Source: an uncultured Methylococcaceae bacterium (GTDB lineage Bacteria; Pseudomonadota; Gammaproteobacteria; Methylococcales; Methylomonadaceae). From it: a stretch of DNA of 32,384 nt. The position numbers were made by a program, and so were the translations under genes. The first letter of the stretch is position 1. Every line of letters starts with the position of its first letter. Where the stretch lies: the NCBI GenBank assembly GCA_903945605.1, contig CAJAWH010000138.1:1-32384 (forward strand), given 5' to 3'. Positions 1 to 8,484 of the stretch are shown here, piece after piece. The notes under the pieces are model-generated. The model made no database searches. It was given only the letters and a program-made list of their open reading frames with translations, and was not told the DNA's origin.

Positions 1-1601
1 CCTGGTGTAAAAGAAACACCGCGTAACACTTCGCCATAAGCCGCTGTTTTAAGTGTCCAGAAACTTTCTGCAGCAGACACAGTGGTCGCGCTCAACACGT
101 CTTTAATCACAACCAACTTGTTGGGATCAGCACCTTGGTCACCGTCACCACTCACTGTTGAAGTGATGGCATAGATGTTGGCTGTGCCATCAGCATTAAC
201 GTGTCCAGTCAAGTTACGCAAGCCGCTGGTGGCAGGGGACCATGGCAAGTTGGTGACAGGGTTGGTGCCTGTTGGATACTTGGCGACTTGATAAGGCACA
301 CCTAAATCCAGACCCGATTGCAGGGTATAGAGATAGTTCCATTGGGTACCGTCAAAAACCCATTTTTGCAAGCCCGCAGTGGTTTGTGCTGCCGCACCAG
401 TATAGGTAGGGGCAGTGTAAGTGGTGCTGCCATTGCCTTCATCAGTCACATAAAGGGTAGTGGGGTTGGCAAACCACAAACCAAACGGGAACGCAGTAGC
501 AGTTTTTGCCAAGGTGGTCGGAAAGCCTTTCAATATGCACATATTGTAAGGGGCGACACCCAAAGTTTGTAAATTGGCTGCGTTGTAGCTGATGCTAGTA
601 GTTGGCAATGTGGCAACTGGACTAGGCACGCCTACACCGTTAGGACAAGCGGTGCCGGTGGTGTCAACAAAATAAACCGTGTTGATACCGTTGCCGCCAC
701 TGCCTTTGGTGTAATAAACAACGTTATTGTAGACAGTCAAGCCACGGAAGTTAGTGTCTTTACCAATTTTGTCCGCTTTGTCGCCCAATTGGGTGATGTT
801 AAAGCTGCCCACAGGGGTTGGCAACAACGGCACTTGTTTGGCTTGCGGTAAGCTTGATGGGGTTACGATTTGTGCGCCCGCACCCAAGATGATGTTGTTG
901 GGCTGTGGATTGCCGCCGTTGCCCGCGTTACCTGCCATATAAATGACATTGGCGCCATTGCTGTTGTTCAGGTAAGCAGCGCGGCCATTATTACCACTGT
1001 AAGCATTGGTTTCAGTGAAAGTAAATTTGCCGGTTTTGTCCACCGCCGCAACCGCACGGTAATAGCTGGCTATCACTGGGTTGGTAGGATCAACCACCGC
1101 AGGCGTATTGGAATTGGACACGTCAAGCGTGTTAATCGGTGCCACATAACCCATGAAGGTCAGGATATTACGGTCTGCTGAAAGGTTCAGTGCCAGCTCT
1201 GATTTAGAAGGGAAACTGGTGACCAATTGGTTGCTCTTGGCAGTAATGCTGGGCTGTGAACTGTTAGCAACTTGCAATGAGTTGACCAAGCTGCCGTTAG
1301 TTGTAATTTGATCCAGATAAATTTTTGACGTGATGCCGAAACTGCCATCAACAGTGCTGTTGTTCCATATTTGCGGATAAGTGCCGTCGCTAATGGCGGT
1401 GACGCAACCGGTGGTGCAATTAGGCGGCAATTTTTGACCCATCACCACATTGCTGGACAGATTGTTATACACACTGCGGCTGACCACTAAGTTGCCAACA
1501 GAAAAATGGTCTGTACCCGCTAAAGCAACTGAGCTGCTGGCCATTAAGATCAACGAAATGGATTGTCCCAGCGTGCGGTGATTAATTTTTATGGATTTCA
1601 T
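1..1601 (-). CDS. Secreted protein of unknown function, C-terminus beyond window
   Basis: The minus-strand frame is open from an ATG at 1601 to the window edge, about 533 codons, so the C-terminus is missing. The N-terminus has a basic start, a hydrophobic core and an ALA|G signal-peptidase site near residue 29, so export is likely. The mature part is rich in Asn, Thr, Ser and Gly. It has a GNLVVSRSVY motif soon after the signal, a short Cys-rich stretch (C-TTG-C) and repeated GLTVYNNVVYYT or LYVTDEG-like strands. That pattern looks like a beta-propeller or other all-beta secreted protein. I do not recognise the family and assign no function. No convincing ribosome-binding site precedes the start. 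It lies downstream of the phosphodiesterase gene but behind its terminator, so it is probably transcribed separately. Confidence 0.75.
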   Translation of the reverse strand, partial: MKSIKINHRTLGQSISLILMASSSVALAGTDHFSVGNLVVSRSVYNNLSSNVVMGQKLPPNCTTGCVTAISDGTYPQIWNNSTVDGSFGITSKIYLDQITTNGSLVNSLQVANSSQPSITAKSNQLVTSFPSKSELALNLSADRNILTFMGYVAPINTLDVSNSNTPAVVDPTNPVIASYYRAVAAVDKTGKFTFTETNAYSGNNGRAAYLNNSNGANVIYMAGNAGNGGNPQPNNIILGAGAQIVTPSSLPQAKQVPLLPTPVGSFNITQLGDKADKIGKDTNFRGLTVYNNVVYYTKGSGGNGINTVYFVDTTGTACPNGVGVPSPVATLPTTSISYNAANLQTLGVAPYNMCILKGFPTTLAKTATAFPFGLWFANPTTLYVTDEGNGSTTYTAPTYTGAAAQTTAGLQKWVFDGTQWNYLYTLQSGLDLGVPYQVAKYPTGTNPVTNLPWSPATSGLRNLTGHVNADGTANIYAITSTVSGDGDQGADPNKLVVIKDVLSATTVSAAESFWTLKTAAYGEVLRGVSFTP

Positions 1602-1667
1602 AGTAAATAATTGAATTGTTGGATTGAAATACGCTGAATGGCAAAATTTGCCTTTTTATGGCTAGGC

Positions 1668-1700
1668 AAAAAAAGAGGCGGGGAAGCGATCCCCCGCCTC
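1668..1700 (-). terminator. Rho-independent terminator of the phosphodiesterase gene
   Basis: Read on the minus strand, a nine-pair stem GAGGCGGGG / CCCCGCCTC with a short loop is followed directly by seven T. It sits 25 bases after the stop codon of the phosphodiesterase gene. Confidence 0.9.
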
Positions 1701-1725
1701 AAAACCAACCAGTAAAACTAAAAAA

Positions 1726-3417
1726 TTAGTTCAGACCTGGCAACACTGCGGTTTTTTCCATTTTAACGGCTTGTAAAGTATTGACGTTAAGACCTAATAC
1801 TTTCAAGATAGTAGGGGCAATTTGCGGAGTGGCAACAGGCGCTTTTACCACTTTGCCTGAAGCAATACCGGCACCCCAAACAAGGATAGGCACATGACGG
1901 TCATTGACATTGTTGCCACCGTGTTCAGCAATTTTGCTCAAATGGCCACCGGCGAATACGCTACCAGTTTTGGCCACACCCACCACATCAGGCGCACGTG
2001 GGTCGTTGGCAGGCACATTCAGGAATTGTGCCGCATCAGCACCTGCATAAACAGCTGCCAAGCCAGTGTTGGTGAATGGCTTGCTGGTTGGGTTGCCATT
2101 GCTGTCAGAACCTACGCCAGTGCCTGAATAGTTAAACAAGAAGTTTTTGGCAAAAGTGGTCGCTTCTGCTGAAGTGTCTTTCAACCACAACAACACGCCA
2201 TCATCGTCCATGGAATTGGCAATCAAACCGTTGGCACCAGGATGTGCAGCATTCCAAGCAGCATCCAACGCAGCATTCATGTCGCCATCATTGATCAAAG
2301 TCAAATCAGCGCGGTTGACAGGTGATTGGCCGTGTTTGGCAGAGACGATAACCACAGTGTTAGCATCAACGGCTTTAACGATTTTGCCAATAGATTGGTC
2401 AACAAAGTTCAATGCACCGGTCAGAACTGGGCCTGGCATCATGGCACCTGTGCTGGCATCTTTAACATAACCGCCCAAACCGTTTTGCATGACGCTGCCA
2501 GTAGCAGGGTCAGTGTAGCTGGAAGTGTTCAGTTTTTGTGCGGTGGATACAGACTGGAAGTTCATACCGTAAATGGCAGGCGTACCCACTACAGCAGTGC
2601 CGGAATGGTTTTGGCCTTGTGCCCAATTGACCACGGCAGTAACTTTCAGGTTGTCATACAACTGGGTGCTCAGGTTGTCTTTAGTGAAATCATTGGAGCT
2701 GGTCAATGAAATCAAGCTATTGATTTCTGGAGTAAAGTATTCGCTAATGCCTTTGCCGCTAGGGCCGCCCAGAATTTCATAAGCAGGATGCTTGTCAGAC
2801 CAAGCAGTACGCATGCCGTGGCTATGCGCCACTTCAAAAATAGTGTTGACTTGCAGGTATTGATGCGGATAAACCGGCATACAAGTGCTTGGGTCAACCG
2901 GCAAGTTGGCTGGGTTGATCAAGGTCAATGGGTTGCTGCTCAACCAAGAAATCAATGAAAAGTTGCTGGGGGCGTTGGTATACAGATTAGGGATGTTTTG
3001 ACCAGCGTCAATACGGCTGCTGTTTTTGTCGATGCTTTCATCAAAAGCCACTACTGTACCAGGCGTTGCACCAGCGCATGAGGTGGTGCCTGGCGCCAAC
3101 AAATTACGGTTGTATGAAACGTCGTAATAAATACCGGTGCTATGCGGGTTACCACCAGTGACTTGACCGACCATGCCGGGGAAAGAATCAGAAGGGAACT
3201 GGGTCATGGCGTTGTTGTACTCAACACCTTGGGCAACCAACGTGGCCAATGTTGAAGTTGGATTGTTTTTTACATACCAATCCAAATCATTTTGATGCAA
3301 ACCATCAACTGAAATTAAAACCACATGTTTTGCTGCCGCAGTTGCCGGGGCTGTTGCGTTTGCCGCCGCTGCATTAAAAGCCAAAGCAATGGCTAAAGGT
3401 AAAAGGGATTTTTTCAT
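1726..3417 (-). CDS. Secreted alkaline-phosphatase-superfamily phosphodiesterase
   Basis: The product (563 aa) resembles type I phosphodiesterases/nucleotide pyrophosphatases, which cleave phosphodiester bonds with two metal ions. I chose the ATG at 3417 because it opens a typical signal peptide (MKKSLLPLAIALAF, then Ala-rich up to about residue 25). The frame extends 37 codons further upstream, but that part has no signal character. Visible family landmarks are a metal-binding Asp38 in LISVDGL, a probable nucleophile Ser78 in PSDSFPG followed by VTGG and HSTGIYYD, Asp208/His210 in WSDKHPAYE, a SAKHGQ motif and a late AEHGG motif. The family more often has Thr as nucleophile; Ser is the residue seen here. 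It should act in the periplasm or outside the cell. Substrate is not predictable. A Pho-box-like array lies about 160-200 bases upstream. Confidence 0.85.
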   Translation of the reverse strand: MKKSLLPLAIALAFNAAAANATAPATAAAKHVVLISVDGLHQNDLDWYVKNNPTSTLATLVAQGVEYNNAMTQFPSDSFPGMVGQVTGGNPHSTGIYYDVSYNRNLLAPGTTSCAGATPGTVVAFDESIDKNSSRIDAGQNIPNLYTNAPSNFSLISWLSSNPLTLINPANLPVDPSTCMPVYPHQYLQVNTIFEVAHSHGMRTAWSDKHPAYEILGGPSGKGISEYFTPEINSLISLTSSNDFTKDNLSTQLYDNLKVTAVVNWAQGQNHSGTAVVGTPAIYGMNFQSVSTAQKLNTSSYTDPATGSVMQNGLGGYVKDASTGAMMPGPVLTGALNFVDQSIGKIVKAVDANTVVIVSAKHGQSPVNRADLTLINDGDMNAALDAAWNAAHPGANGLIANSMDDDGVLLWLKDTSAEATTFAKNFLFNYSGTGVGSDSNGNPTSKPFTNTGLAAVYAGADAAQFLNVPANDPRAPDVVGVAKTGSVFAGGHLSKIAEHGGNNVNDRHVPILVWGAGIASGKVVKAPVATPQIAPTILKVLGLNVNTLQAVKMEKTAVLPGLN

Positions 3418-4197
3418 TTTTGTGCCTATGTCAATGAGTGGAAAGATGTATTGGGAGACCAAACCAGACCAGCCGTCCAAAGCTCCATCGATGGGAGGGC
3501 TGTTGATGGGATGCCCCTGATACAACACCCATTGTACAAAAAATCCATGTCAATTAAAAGCCAATTAAATCATTGACATATAACTGTAACAAAAGGGAAA
3601 TATAACTGTAACAAAAGTAAGGCAACCGCTTGATGACGGCCGTTCTGCCGGGCAAAGCCACCCCTGTCGGAAAAAACTTGGTTCATATCGACCATGTTTG
3701 CGGTTTTTATAAACCAACCAAAGCCGTAAAGTTTCAAATCATTTTTTATTCGTTTTGTTTTTCTTGGCCTTATTGCCAGAACTTTAACTGGCATCATTCG
3801 TGCTTTAGTCAATTAGCCAAGCGTGTTGCACACGATTTTACATTTTTTAATCGCAAAATCCTGTCCGAACAAAGCCTAACCCGGTGAAAGCTTATAACTG
3901 ATTTTAAAACTTATGATCCTTGAGCCTTGCCAGGCGCATCATAAGGAATGTCCATAATGATGTTTTTACATCCAATTTAGCTTTTTTCATCAATCCATAC
4001 GCTGTTTTTATGCACTACATTTGGTCATGATCGCCCTATTTAGGACGCCCACAATGTGTGGGGCTGATGTTAGGCAACCCAATAAATAAAATACGGGCAG
4101 CAGGCGCAAAACAAGGTTTGCCCCTGCCAGCAACAATTAAAAGTTTCCGTTGTCATTCGTGCCATTTTCTTAATTAACCTTCTTTTGCATCCTAACA
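3418..4197. other. 780-base intergenic region between divergent genes
   Basis: This gap separates the minus-strand phosphodiesterase from the plus-strand efflux operon, so promoters for both should lie here. It is AT-rich and short open frames in it have no signal peptide, no recognisable motif and no good ribosome-binding site. Visible elements are the CTGTAAC array at 3573-3616, a short inverted repeat CCCACA-ATG-TGTGGG at 4048-4062 and an imperfect stem at 4100-4127 (GCAGG/CCTGC outer pairs) without a T-run. I see no clear sigma-70 promoter with correct spacing for either gene. Confidence 0.6.
3573..3616. promoter_or_regulatory. Pho-box-like array with 11-bp period
   Basis: Two identical 17-base copies (TATAACTGTAACAAAAG) start at 3579 and 3601, exactly 22 bases apart. 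The core CTGTAAC occurs at 3584 and 3606, and degenerate seven-base units (TTGACAT, GGGAAAT) fill the intermediate 11-base steps, separated by A/T-only tetranucleotides. PhoB sites are built this way: CTGTCAT-like heptamers every 11 bp. The neighbouring phosphodiesterase would suit phosphate control. Against this, the heptamers point to the plus strand, away from that gene, and no clear -10 follows. Another regulator with tandem half-sites is possible. Confidence 0.4.
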
Positions 4198-5289
4198 ATG
4201 ATTATTAAAAAAGCTATAGTCTTAGGCCTGACCGCCGCGCTGTTATTAAGCGGTTGCCATCCGACAGAAACCGAAAAACCTGAAGAAGTGCCCAAATATG
4301 AGGCAACCACCCCATTCCGGGAAGACACCGCTATCAAACGGGAATATGTCTGTCAGATACATGCCATCCGGCATATTGAAGTACGCGCATTGGAGAGAGG
4401 CTATCTGCAGAATATTTTTGTCGACGAAGGGCAACAATTGCATCAGGGGCAACCGATGTTCAAAATCATGCCCAACATCTATCAGGCTGAACTGCTGAAA
4501 GCGAAAGCGGAAGCCAGCAACATGAGCATCGAATACCAGAACACCAAAGGCTTGGCTGACCAAAACATCGTTTCTGCCAACGAATTGGCTTTGGCCAAAG
4601 CCAAGCTGCAAAAAGCCGAAGCGGAAGTGAAACTAGCGGAAACCCACTTGGGGTTCACCGACATCAACGCACCTTTTGACGGCATTATGGACCATTTGTT
4701 TGTCAGGAACGGTAGTCTGCTCAATGAAGGGGACTTGTTGACGACACTGTCCGACACCAGCAAGCTGTGGGTGTATTTCAACGTGCCGGAAGCTGAATAT
4801 CTGGACTATAAAGCGCATAAAAAAGACGGTGACCCGCTCACCAAAGTGCAGTTGAAAATGGCCAACGGGCAGATTTTCAACCAGACCGGCATTATTGAAA
4901 CCATTGAAGCCGATTTTGACAATACCGCCGGCAATATCGAATTCCGCGCCACCTTCTCCAATCCGGACAAATTGCTGAGGCATGGCGAGACCGGCAACAT
5001 CATCATGCTCAAGCCCTACAAAAACGCCTTGCTCATCCCGCAAAAAGCGGTATTTGAAGTGATGGACAAAACTTATGTCTATGTCATCAACAAAGAAGGC
5101 AAACTGGAACAAAGGCTGATCAAGATTGAAGCCGATGTGCCGCAGCTGTTCATCATTAAAGAGGGCTTGCAGGACGATGACAAGATATTGCTTGAAGGCT
5201 TGCGTAAGGTGCATCCCGGAGAAGCAGTGGAAATTGATTTTAAGCTGCCCGAAAAGGTTCGCTCAGAGTTGCATTTATATACCGAGTAA
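4198..5289 (+). CDS. RND efflux membrane-fusion (adaptor) lipoprotein
   Basis: The 363-aa product is the periplasmic adaptor that joins an RND pump to its outer-membrane channel. The first 20 residues form a lipoprotein signal with lipobox LLSGC (Cys20), so it should be anchored by lipid. A barrel-sandwich half-motif follows (ALERGYLQNIFVDEGQ), then an alpha-helical hairpin rich in Ala/Lys/Glu at about residues 95-145, the second half (FTDINAPFDGI), and a beta-barrel region with WVYFNVPEAEY. It is the first gene of a three-gene operon; the pump gene starts 21 bases downstream. The sequence, including the LHLYTE end, reads like adaptors of Bacteroidota rather than gammaproteobacterial AcrA, judged from memory. 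No Shine-Dalgarno sequence is obvious before the ATG. No regulator gene is adjacent. Confidence 0.92.
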   Translation: MIIKKAIVLGLTAALLLSGCHPTETEKPEEVPKYEATTPFREDTAIKREYVCQIHAIRHIEVRALERGYLQNIFVDEGQQLHQGQPMFKIMPNIYQAELLKAKAEASNMSIEYQNTKGLADQNIVSANELALAKAKLQKAEAEVKLAETHLGFTDINAPFDGIMDHLFVRNGSLLNEGDLLTTLSDTSKLWVYFNVPEAEYLDYKAHKKDGDPLTKVQLKMANGQIFNQTGIIETIEADFDNTAGNIEFRATFSNPDKLLRHGETGNIIMLKPYKNALLIPQKAVFEVMDKTYVYVINKEGKLEQRLIKIEADVPQLFIIKEGLQDDDKILLEGLRKVHPGEAVEIDFKLPEKVRSELHLYTE

Positions 5290-5310
5290 CCCTTCAACCA
5301 GTCATTAATT

Positions 5311-8300
5311 ATGTTTAATATTTTTATCAAAAGACCCGTTATGGCGATCGTGCTATCGCTATTGTTCCTATTTATGGGCGCCTTGGCGATTTTTACCTTG
5401 CCTATTTCGCAGTTTCCCGACATTGCGCCGCCTCGGGTGACTATTTCCTTGTCGTTTCCGGGGGCTAGTGCTGATGTATTGGTGCAGTCGTCGCTAATCA
5501 CCATTGAACGGGCCATCAACGGTGTACCCGGCATGAAATATCTGGTCTCTGCTGCAACCAGTGCCGGTGAATCAACCATTCAGGTGTTATTCGATTTGGG
5601 TGTTGACCCCAATATTGCCATGGTCAACGTGAAGACGCGGCTAGACCAGGTGATGAGCAGGCTACCCACTTTGGTGCAATTGGAAGGCGTGATTGTCAAT
5701 CGGGTGCAGCCCAGTATGCTGATGTACGTCAACCTGTACAGTAAAGACAAAAACGCTGACGAGAAATTTTTATTTAACTACGCCTACGCCAATGTCATTC
5801 CTGAAGTGCAGCGGGTGTTTGGTATTGCCCAAGCGCAAATACTGGGTAGCCGCCAATATGCCATGCGGATTTGGTTGAATCCCGACCGGATGCGGGCTTA
5901 TAGCGTCTCGATAGACGAAGTGATGGAAGCGGTATCCTCCCAAAGTATTATTGGACGACCCGGCCGGTTGGGGCAAAGTACTGGGATCACTGCCCAATCC
6001 AAAGAATATGTGTTGATCTACCAAGGCCGTTACAACAAACCCGAACAGTATGAAGACATCATTATCCGCGCCAACTCCAAAGGCGAGATACTGCGCCTTA
6101 AAGACGTTGCCAGGGTCGACCTGAACAGCGAATTTTATAACATTTACTCCGATAAGGATTCACTGCCTTCCGCTTCCATCGTGCTCAAGCAAAACTACGG
6201 CAGTAACGCCAGTAAAGTTATTGAGGACGTGAAGAAAAAACTGATCGAATTAAAAGCCTCATTCCCAGAGGGCATGGACTACGAAATCAACTACGACGTA
6301 TCACGGTTCGTTGATGCCTCCATTGAAAAAGTGCTGCACACCTTAGCGGAAGCCTTCGTGCTGGTGTCTTTGGTGGTGTTCATTTTCCTAGGCGACTGGC
6401 GTTCCACCTTGATCCCCATCCTTGCCGTACCGGTTTCGCTGGTCGGGGCATTTGCCGTGATGTCCGCTTTCGGGCTTTCCATTAACCTGATCACTTTGTT
6501 CGCCCTTGTATTAGCGATTGGTATCGTGGTCGATGATGCGATTGTGGTGGTGGAGGCGGTGCACGCCAAAATGGAAGCGGAACACTGTAGCCCTTATGTG
6601 GCTTCCAGAAAAGTGTTGGGTGAAATTGGCGGTGCCATTATCGCCATCACTTTGGTTATGACCTCAGTGTTTGTCCCGATTGCCTTCATGAGCGGGCCGG
6701 TCGGCGTGTTTTACCGGCAGTTCGCCATTGCCATGGCTTCGTCAATCATCATTTCTGCCGTTGTCGCTCTATCGCTGGCCCCAGTCTTGTGTGCGATGAT
6801 ACTTAAAAACACGCACGGTCAGCCGAAACGCAAAACGCCAATCAGTCTATTTATTGATGGTTTTAACCATCTTTTTGAAAAAGTGACAGGAAGCTACGTC
6901 AAACTGCTGGATGTCGTAGTGACCCGTCGTATCCTGACGATTTTGGTTTTGGGCGGTTTTTCATTCGGCATTTATACGGTCAATCTAACTTTGCCGTCTG
7001 GTTTTATCCCAGGTGAAGACCAAGGCATGATCTATGCCATTATCCAAACACCGCCTGGCTCAACCATAGAAGTAACCTATAAGGTGGCTCAGGAGCTGGA
7101 AAAAGCTGCCAAAACCATAGAGGGGGTGCAATCGGTTTCTTCTCTGGCGGGTTATGAAGTGCTTACCGAAGGCCGCGGTTCCAACGCCGGCACCTGTATT
7201 ATTAACTTAAAAGACTGGACTGAACGCAAAAACTCCGTACAAGACGTTATTCATGAGCTGGAGAAGAAAGTCCATGACTTTGGTGCCATCATCGAGTTTT
7301 TTGAACCCCCTGCGGTTCCTGGTTACGGTGCGGCATCCGGCTTGGCTTTGCGCTTATTGGACAAGACCACTGACACGAACTACCAAGCGTTTGACAAAAT
7401 CAACCAAGATTTTATGGCCGAGCTACGCAAACGCAAGGAGCTGACTGGCTTGTTCACTTTCTATGCGGCCAATTTCCCGCAATACGAACTGGTGATCGAC
7501 AATAAATTGGCCATGCAAAAAGGGGTTTCCATCAACAAGGCAATGAATAACCTCGATATCATGATCGGTAGCACCTACGAGCAAGGCTTTATACGCTTCA
7601 ATAACTTTTTTAAAGTTTACGCCCAAGCTTCACCTGAATTCCGGCGCTTCCCTTCTGATGTGCTGAACTACTATGTGAAAAGTGACGACGGCAAGATGGT
7701 GCCTTACTCTTCGTTTATGACCATGAGAAAAACCCAAGGCCCCAACGAAATTACCCGTTATAACCTCTACAATTCTGCCGTTATCCGTGCTGTGCCAGCA
7801 GCTGGCTATACTTCGGGCGATGCCATCAAGGCCATCCAAGAAGTTGCCAAAGCCACCTTGCCACGCGGTTTTGACATTGGCTGGGAAGGCTTGTCCTTTG
7901 ACGAAGCCGCCCGAGGTAATGAAGCGGCGGTCATCTTCGGTATCGTATTGGTGTTCGTATACCTGGTGTTGGCGGCACAGTACGAAAGCTTCCTGTTGCC
8001 GCTAGCCGTTTTATTTTCGCTACCTGCTGGCATTTTTGGTTCTTTCTTGCTGCTGAAAGTAACGGGGCTAGCCAACGATGTCTATTCCCAGGTCGGGATG
8101 GTCATGCTGATTGGTTTGCTTGGCAAAAACGCGGTGTTGATTATCGAATTCGCCGTGCAGAAGCAGGCTCAGGGCATGTCCATTAAAGAGGCAACCATTG
8201 AGGGTGCCAAAGCGCGTTTTAGGCCCATTTTGATGACTTCTTTCGCCTTTATCGCCGGTTTGGTGCCGTTAGTGATAGCCACAGGGGCGGGGGCGGTGGG

Positions 8301-8484
8301 CAACCGTACTATCGGCACATCGTCCTTGGGCGGTATGTTGTTTGGTACTGTATTTGGTGTAATCCTTATTCCTGGACTTTTTTACCTGTTTGCCAAAATG
8401 ATAGAAGGCAAATCCTTGATTAAAGACGAAGCAAATGAGCCTTTGACCGAAACTTATCAATACGGTGCGCACGATGAAGATTAA
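5311..8484 (+). CDS. RND multidrug efflux pump, HAE-1 type inner-membrane permease
   Basis: At 1057 aa this has the usual length and two-fold architecture of AcrB-type pumps: a first transmembrane helix at about 10-30 followed by a large periplasmic domain, six helices from about 340, a second periplasmic domain, and a final helix block from about 880. The proton-relay acidic pair is present as Asp408-Asp409 in GIVVDDAIVVVEA, and the partner Lys is in GLLGKNAVLIIEF in the last block. These support proton-driven export of hydrophobic or amphiphilic compounds; the actual substrate is unknown. Segments such as GRYNKPEQYEDIIIRA and LTGLFTFYAANFPQYEL are ones I associate with Bacteroidota pumps. 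The downstream channel gene overlaps its 3' end, so translation is probably coupled. Confidence 0.95.
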   Translation: MFNIFIKRPVMAIVLSLLFLFMGALAIFTLPISQFPDIAPPRVTISLSFPGASADVLVQSSLITIERAINGVPGMKYLVSAATSAGESTIQVLFDLGVDPNIAMVNVKTRLDQVMSRLPTLVQLEGVIVNRVQPSMLMYVNLYSKDKNADEKFLFNYAYANVIPEVQRVFGIAQAQILGSRQYAMRIWLNPDRMRAYSVSIDEVMEAVSSQSIIGRPGRLGQSTGITAQSKEYVLIYQGRYNKPEQYEDIIIRANSKGEILRLKDVARVDLNSEFYNIYSDKDSLPSASIVLKQNYGSNASKVIEDVKKKLIELKASFPEGMDYEINYDVSRFVDASIEKVLHTLAEAFVLVSLVVFIFLGDWRSTLIPILAVPVSLVGAFAVMSAFGLSINLITLFALVLAIGIVVDDAIVVVEAVHAKMEAEHCSPYVASRKVLGEIGGAIIAITLVMTSVFVPIAFMSGPVGVFYRQFAIAMASSIIISAVVALSLAPVLCAMILKNTHGQPKRKTPISLFIDGFNHLFEKVTGSYVKLLDVVVTRRILTILVLGGFSFGIYTVNLTLPSGFIPGEDQGMIYAIIQTPPGSTIEVTYKVAQELEKAAKTIEGVQSVSSLAGYEVLTEGRGSNAGTCIINLKDWTERKNSVQDVIHELEKKVHDFGAIIEFFEPPAVPGYGAASGLALRLLDKTTDTNYQAFDKINQDFMAELRKRKELTGLFTFYAANFPQYELVIDNKLAMQKGVSINKAMNNLDIMIGSTYEQGFIRFNNFFKVYAQASPEFRRFPSDVLNYYVKSDDGKMVPYSSFMTMRKTQGPNEITRYNLYNSAVIRAVPAAGYTSGDAIKAIQEVAKATLPRGFDIGWEGLSFDEAARGNEAAVIFGIVLVFVYLVLAAQYESFLLPLAVLFSLPAGIFGSFLLLKVTGLANDVYSQVGMVMLIGLLGKNAVLIIEFAVQKQAQGMSIKEATIEGAKARFRPILMTSFAFIAGLVPLVIATGAGAVGNRTIGTSSLGGMLFGTVFGVILIPGLFYLFAKMIEGKSLIKDEANEPLTETYQYGAHDED

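Noticed and set aside
1640-1652. GGCAAAATTTGCC followed by T-run on the plus strand as a terminator
   Set aside because: No plus-strand gene ends before it. It lies in the leader of the minus-strand secreted-protein gene and is too short to call.
3579-3617. Two direct 17-base repeats as the start of a CRISPR array
   Set aside because: Only two copies with a 5-base gap, far too short for spacers, and no cas genes. The 11-base period fits a regulator site better.
3630-3887. Short plus-strand open frame of about 85 codons in the large intergenic gap
   Set aside because: No ribosome-binding site, no recognisable motif, odd composition rich in Phe, His and Cys, and an opposing frame of similar length over the same bases. 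Most likely chance.
4633-5214. Long minus-strand open frame opposite the efflux adaptor gene
   Set aside because: It is the shadow of a strongly supported coding frame, with no motif and no start signal of its own.
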